Part shown: positions 61,552 to 64,000 of the stretch, one piece after another
Numbering within the stretch: position 1 is the stretch's first letter
Layout of the letters: each line of letters begins with the position of its first letter
Assembly: GCA_002102225.1 (NCBI GenBank)
Contig: LQPB01000037.1
Location: 1 to 64,000 of the forward strand
Length of the DNA stretch: 64,000 nucleotides
Source: Mycobacterium interjectum
Lineage (GTDB): Bacteria > Actinomycetota > Actinomycetes > Mycobacteriales > Mycobacteriaceae
Direction: 5' to 3'
Program-made: the position numbers and the translations under genes
Notes under the pieces: generated by a model
Databases searched by the model: none
What the model was told of the DNA's origin: nothing
The model's input: the letters and a program-made list of their open reading frames with translations, nothing else

Positions 61552-63278
61552 GGCCAGGTCGACCACGCCGGCTCGGCGGCGGTGACGTCGCGGCCGTAGC
61601 GCTGCCGCGCCAGGTCGCGATAGTGGCTCATGATCGGCGGACTGTCGGGCTGCATCTGCAGCGGCGGCAACGGGCCGAGCCGCGTCAGCGAGCCGCCGGA
61701 GCGCGCCGCGGCCGGGCCGGCCGCGGCCAGGGCCAACTCCGCGTCGGTGTCGATGACGACGGTCGCGGTGGCCGTCGAGGCCCATTCCCCGATCTTCGGC
61801 CGCTGCAGATCCGTGTCGAAAGTGCCTCGCGCGCTGTGGTATTCGACCAGCTCACTGATCAATTGGGTGTTTTCCCACTCCCACGCGACGGCGAAGGCGC
61901 CGGCTAGGATGGGCGCCGAAATGCTGGTCGCCCAGCGCGCCCTCGCGTCGGCGTCGGCGATCGAATACCGCACCGAGTCGACCGCAAGTGCGGCCGGCAC
62001 CTTGAGCTCGGCGGCCTGCTCGAGTTTGGTCATCGCGCGCCAGTACTGCGGGGTGCCGACCTCGCCGTGCAGGATGCCGAGCCCCTCGGCCTGCCGGGCC
62101 TCGGTCTCCTGCAGCGTCTCGTCGGGGTCGCCCGAACTGTCGAAACCGAGGTCGGCCAAGGCGTCCGCGCGCCACACCGTGCCGAGATGGCTGTCGAGCT
62201 GGGCGTATTGCAACCAACTGCTGCGCGGCGACGAGTCGAGGAGCTCCCGGGCCTGCGCGATCAGCTCGACCGCATCGGCGAAGCGGCTCCAAAAGATGGC
62301 GATCCAGCTGCGCTGCAACAAGATACGGTGCAGGTGCAGGGGCTTCCCCAATTCACGCCAGTGCCGCTCGGCATGCTCCCAACACTCGTCGGCGGCCTCC
62401 AGCGCCCCGGATCCCAGCCGGGTGAGCCCCATGTACAGCCAGCAACGCGCGGTGTCGTGCGCCCGGCCGTAGCGGGCGATGACGGCCTGGGCCTCCGACG
62501 CCAGCTGCTCGGTCGTCGCGTGGTCGCCGACCAACCAGCGGGCCGCCGCGCGCTCTAATTTCGTTCTGGCGCTTGCCAGTTCCCATCCGCGCGCCTCCGC
62601 CCTGGCCCCCGCGCGACGCAACCACGGCTCGGCCTCGGTGAGCCGGCCCGTTTCGACGCAGAACCTGCCGAACGCGGTGCCCGCGGTGATCAGGAGATGG
62701 TCGGCCAGCTCGCTGCCGTCCCGGAGTTGGTCCACGCTCTCAAGCACCCGCTCCCACAACGGAACTGATCGCACATGCAGGTCGTCGTCGCAGAGCGCCG
62801 TGGCGCACAGGACTTGCGCGTGGGTGCGCAGGTAGGTGTGCTCGTCGGCCAGGGCGTCGATGTCGGACCCGGTGTCGCTCAACGCGCTCAGCGCCGACGC
62901 GGCGCCGTCATGGTCGCCGACGGCCGCGGCCAGGCCCGCCTCCAGGAACAGGGCCCGCCGCGAATACCGGCAGATGAGGTGCGCCACCTCGGCGTCGGAC
63001 ATGCTTATCTGCGCCGCGGCGTCCGGCATCGTTCCGGCGGCGATCCCCGAATAGATCTCCAGGCAGTCGCGGATGCGCCGGATAGACTCGCGCACCCCGT
63101 CGTTCGTCCCGCGCGCCAGGTAGATCTCACCAAGCTGCGCAAAGACTTCCAGCATCAGATCGTCACGGTCTTCTCGCTCGATCCGCGGCACCAGCGACAG
63201 CAGCAGATCCCGGGCGCGCGTCTCGTCGGCGGCATACGCCAACCGGCGGGCGTTCGCCAATTCGGCGGGGATCGACAC
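61548..63278 (-). CDS. TPR-like helical repeat protein coupled to CHAT protease
   Basis: A 576-aa all-helical protein with repeated helix pairs like LAYAADETRARDLLLSLVP, VEAxxxLRRAGARAEARGW and CWLYMGLTRLGSGALEAADE, consistent with degenerate TPRs. GTG 63278 is the best start. The TGA overlaps the CHAT ATG, so the two proteins are made together. TPR partners usually sense or scaffold CHAT proteases. The extreme C-terminus is Pro/Arg-rich. Confidence 0.7.
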   Translation of the reverse strand: MSIPAELANARRLAYAADETRARDLLLSLVPRIEREDRDDLMLEVFAQLGEIYLARGTNDGVRESIRRIRDCLEIYSGIAAGTMPDAAAQISMSDAEVAHLICRYSRRALFLEAGLAAAVGDHDGAASALSALSDTGSDIDALADEHTYLRTHAQVLCATALCDDDLHVRSVPLWERVLESVDQLRDGSELADHLLITAGTAFGRFCVETGRLTEAEPWLRRAGARAEARGWELASARTKLERAAARWLVGDHATTEQLASEAQAVIARYGRAHDTARCWLYMGLTRLGSGALEAADECWEHAERHWRELGKPLHLHRILLQRSWIAIFWSRFADAVELIAQARELLDSSPRSSWLQYAQLDSHLGTVWRADALADLGFDSSGDPDETLQETEARQAEGLGILHGEVGTPQYWRAMTKLEQAAELKVPAALAVDSVRYSIADADARARWATSISAPILAGAFAVAWEWENTQLISELVEYHSARGTFDTDLQRPKIGEWASTATATVVIDTDAELALAAAGPAAARSGGSLTRLGPLPPLQMQPDSPPIMSHYRDLARQRYGRDVTAAEPAWSTWP

Positions 63279-63373
63279 GGCTGCATCATAAGTCCGCCGC
63301 CGCCGGCGTGGCGAGGATCCGGAGCGGCGGGCGTGTGAGTGAGGGCACGCCCGCCGCCCCGGAGTTCGGTCGA

Positions 63374-63856
63374 TCAACCGCAAGTCACCTTGATGTTGAA
63401 GTCCTTGGTGATCATCCCGGCCATCGGGTTCTTCATGTCGGCGCCCTGCGCCTGACCGGTGATGGTGTAGGTCTTGCCATCCACCGCCACGTTGGCCGAG
63501 CCAACCTTGGCGCCCATGCCGTTGCTGACGGACAGGGCGTTACCGTCGACGAAGAGGGCCAACGACTCGACCTTGGGGGTGGCCTCGTCGGTCATCACGA
63601 CGGCGAGCGCCTGCTGGGCACCCGTGTTGCCGCTGCCGATGTCGATCTTGCCGCCGGTCCGCACGCAGGTCACCGAGGACGGGTTCAGGCCGGCCAGGTC
63701 GGTGCCGCCCACCTTGACCTGCGCGTTGGTACCGGTGGCGGCGCTGGTTGGCGCCGCGCTCGACGCGGGGCTGGCCGTGTGGCCGCCACTCGAGCAGCCC
63801 ACCAGCGCCGACGCGACGCCGAGGGTTCCAATCGCTCCCGCGATAAGACGTTTCAC
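63374..63856 (-). CDS. LpqH-family (19-kDa antigen-like) lipoprotein
   Basis: A 160-aa lipoprotein. The signal ends in a lipobox ALVGC (Cys21), then an Ala/Ser/Thr-rich linker and a beta-sandwich domain. Two Cys (SVTC and KVTCG at the end) match the LpqH disulfide, as does the MKNPMAGMITKDFNIKVTC ending. GTG 63856 lies eight bases after AAGGAAGG. It may be a paralogue of LpqH rather than the 19-kDa antigen itself. Confidence 0.8.
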   Translation of the reverse strand: MKRLIAGAIGTLGVASALVGCSSGGHTASPASSAAPTSAATGTNAQVKVGGTDLAGLNPSSVTCVRTGGKIDIGSGNTGAQQALAVVMTDEATPKVESLALFVDGNALSVSNGMGAKVGSANVAVDGKTYTITGQAQGADMKNPMAGMITKDFNIKVTCG

Positions 63857-64000
63857 TGGGTTTCCTTCCTTCATGCGCCGCCCGATTGGCGTCGCCATGG
63901 CGCAAGTACAGACCTGCCTGTCCGCTACCGATCCCAATTTCCGGCCCGGCCCGGTAGGCTGCCTCGACACGGCCGATGAAGGGAGACGCGCGATGGCGGG

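Overview
The window is high-GC chromosomal DNA from a mycobacterium, most likely a slow-growing non-tuberculous species. The case rests on several things seen here: a PPE-MPTR protein, a WhiB-type iron-sulfur regulator, a cutinase, an LpqH-like lipoprotein, several WS/DGAT acyltransferases, P450s, an LLM flavin monooxygenase-like protein, and blocks in the M. tuberculosis gene order (proXVWZ to tadA, matching Rv3759c-Rv3752c; ligC next to primPolC, matching Rv3731/Rv3730c). Species cannot be fixed from sequence reading alone.

Layout. 0.1-6.4 kb: the compatible-solute ABC transporter proXVWZ, a glycolipid-binding-family protein, tyrA, a deaminase-associated protein, tadA and tRNA-Ser(CGA). 6.7-9.4 kb: a WhiB4-like regulator, a secreted glycoside hydrolase and small conserved proteins. 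9.4-14.2 kb: a same-strand catabolic-looking operon (sulfotransferase, alkylsulfatase-like metallo-beta-lactamase fold, SDR, VOC, LLM oxidoreductase). 14.3-15.7 kb: a surface protein with an aromatic/Gly-rich repetitive tail. 15.7-20.7 kb: a five-gene, fully overlapping minus-strand operon with its own TetR, divergent from an SDR across a perfect 15-bp palindrome. 20.8-28.8 kb: secreted proteins, a lipid-modifying group, a haloalkane dehalogenase, a P450, and a lone domain resembling part of a phage prohead protease. 28.9-31.0 kb: the divergent DNA-repair pair ligC/primPolC.

30.92-40.85 kb is an integrated mobile element of about 9.9 kb. It is bounded by a 24-bp perfect direct repeat whose left copy lies in the 3' end of primPolC and whose right copy carries the displaced native 3' end of that gene. 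It encodes a tyrosine integrase, a replication-initiator-like protein, small proteins, a scaffold-like protein, an HK97-type capsid protein and a small zinc-binding HNH-like protein. It also carries cargo: a DUF433/PIN-like toxin-antitoxin pair, a HEPN-like protein and unknowns. No portal, terminase, tail or lysis gene is visible, so it looks like a phage satellite (compare the size of phiRv1/phiRv2) rather than a full prophage.

40.9-52.6 kb: vapBC, a decayed gene, a rhomboid-like membrane protein, a LysA-like decarboxylase with an altered PLP lysine, and a P450/SDR/TetR locus with a repeated palindromic operator. Then come an alcohol dehydrogenase plus WS/DGAT pair, an epimerase, a cutinase, CsbD and a small membrane protein. 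52.6-64 kb: a serine beta-lactamase-like esterase, a PPE-MPTR protein, a third DapB-like oxidoreductase, a cassette containing a CHAT (caspase-like) protease coupled to a TPR-like protein, and an LpqH-family lipoprotein.

The two most novel-looking systems are the satellite-like element and the CHAT/TPR cassette.
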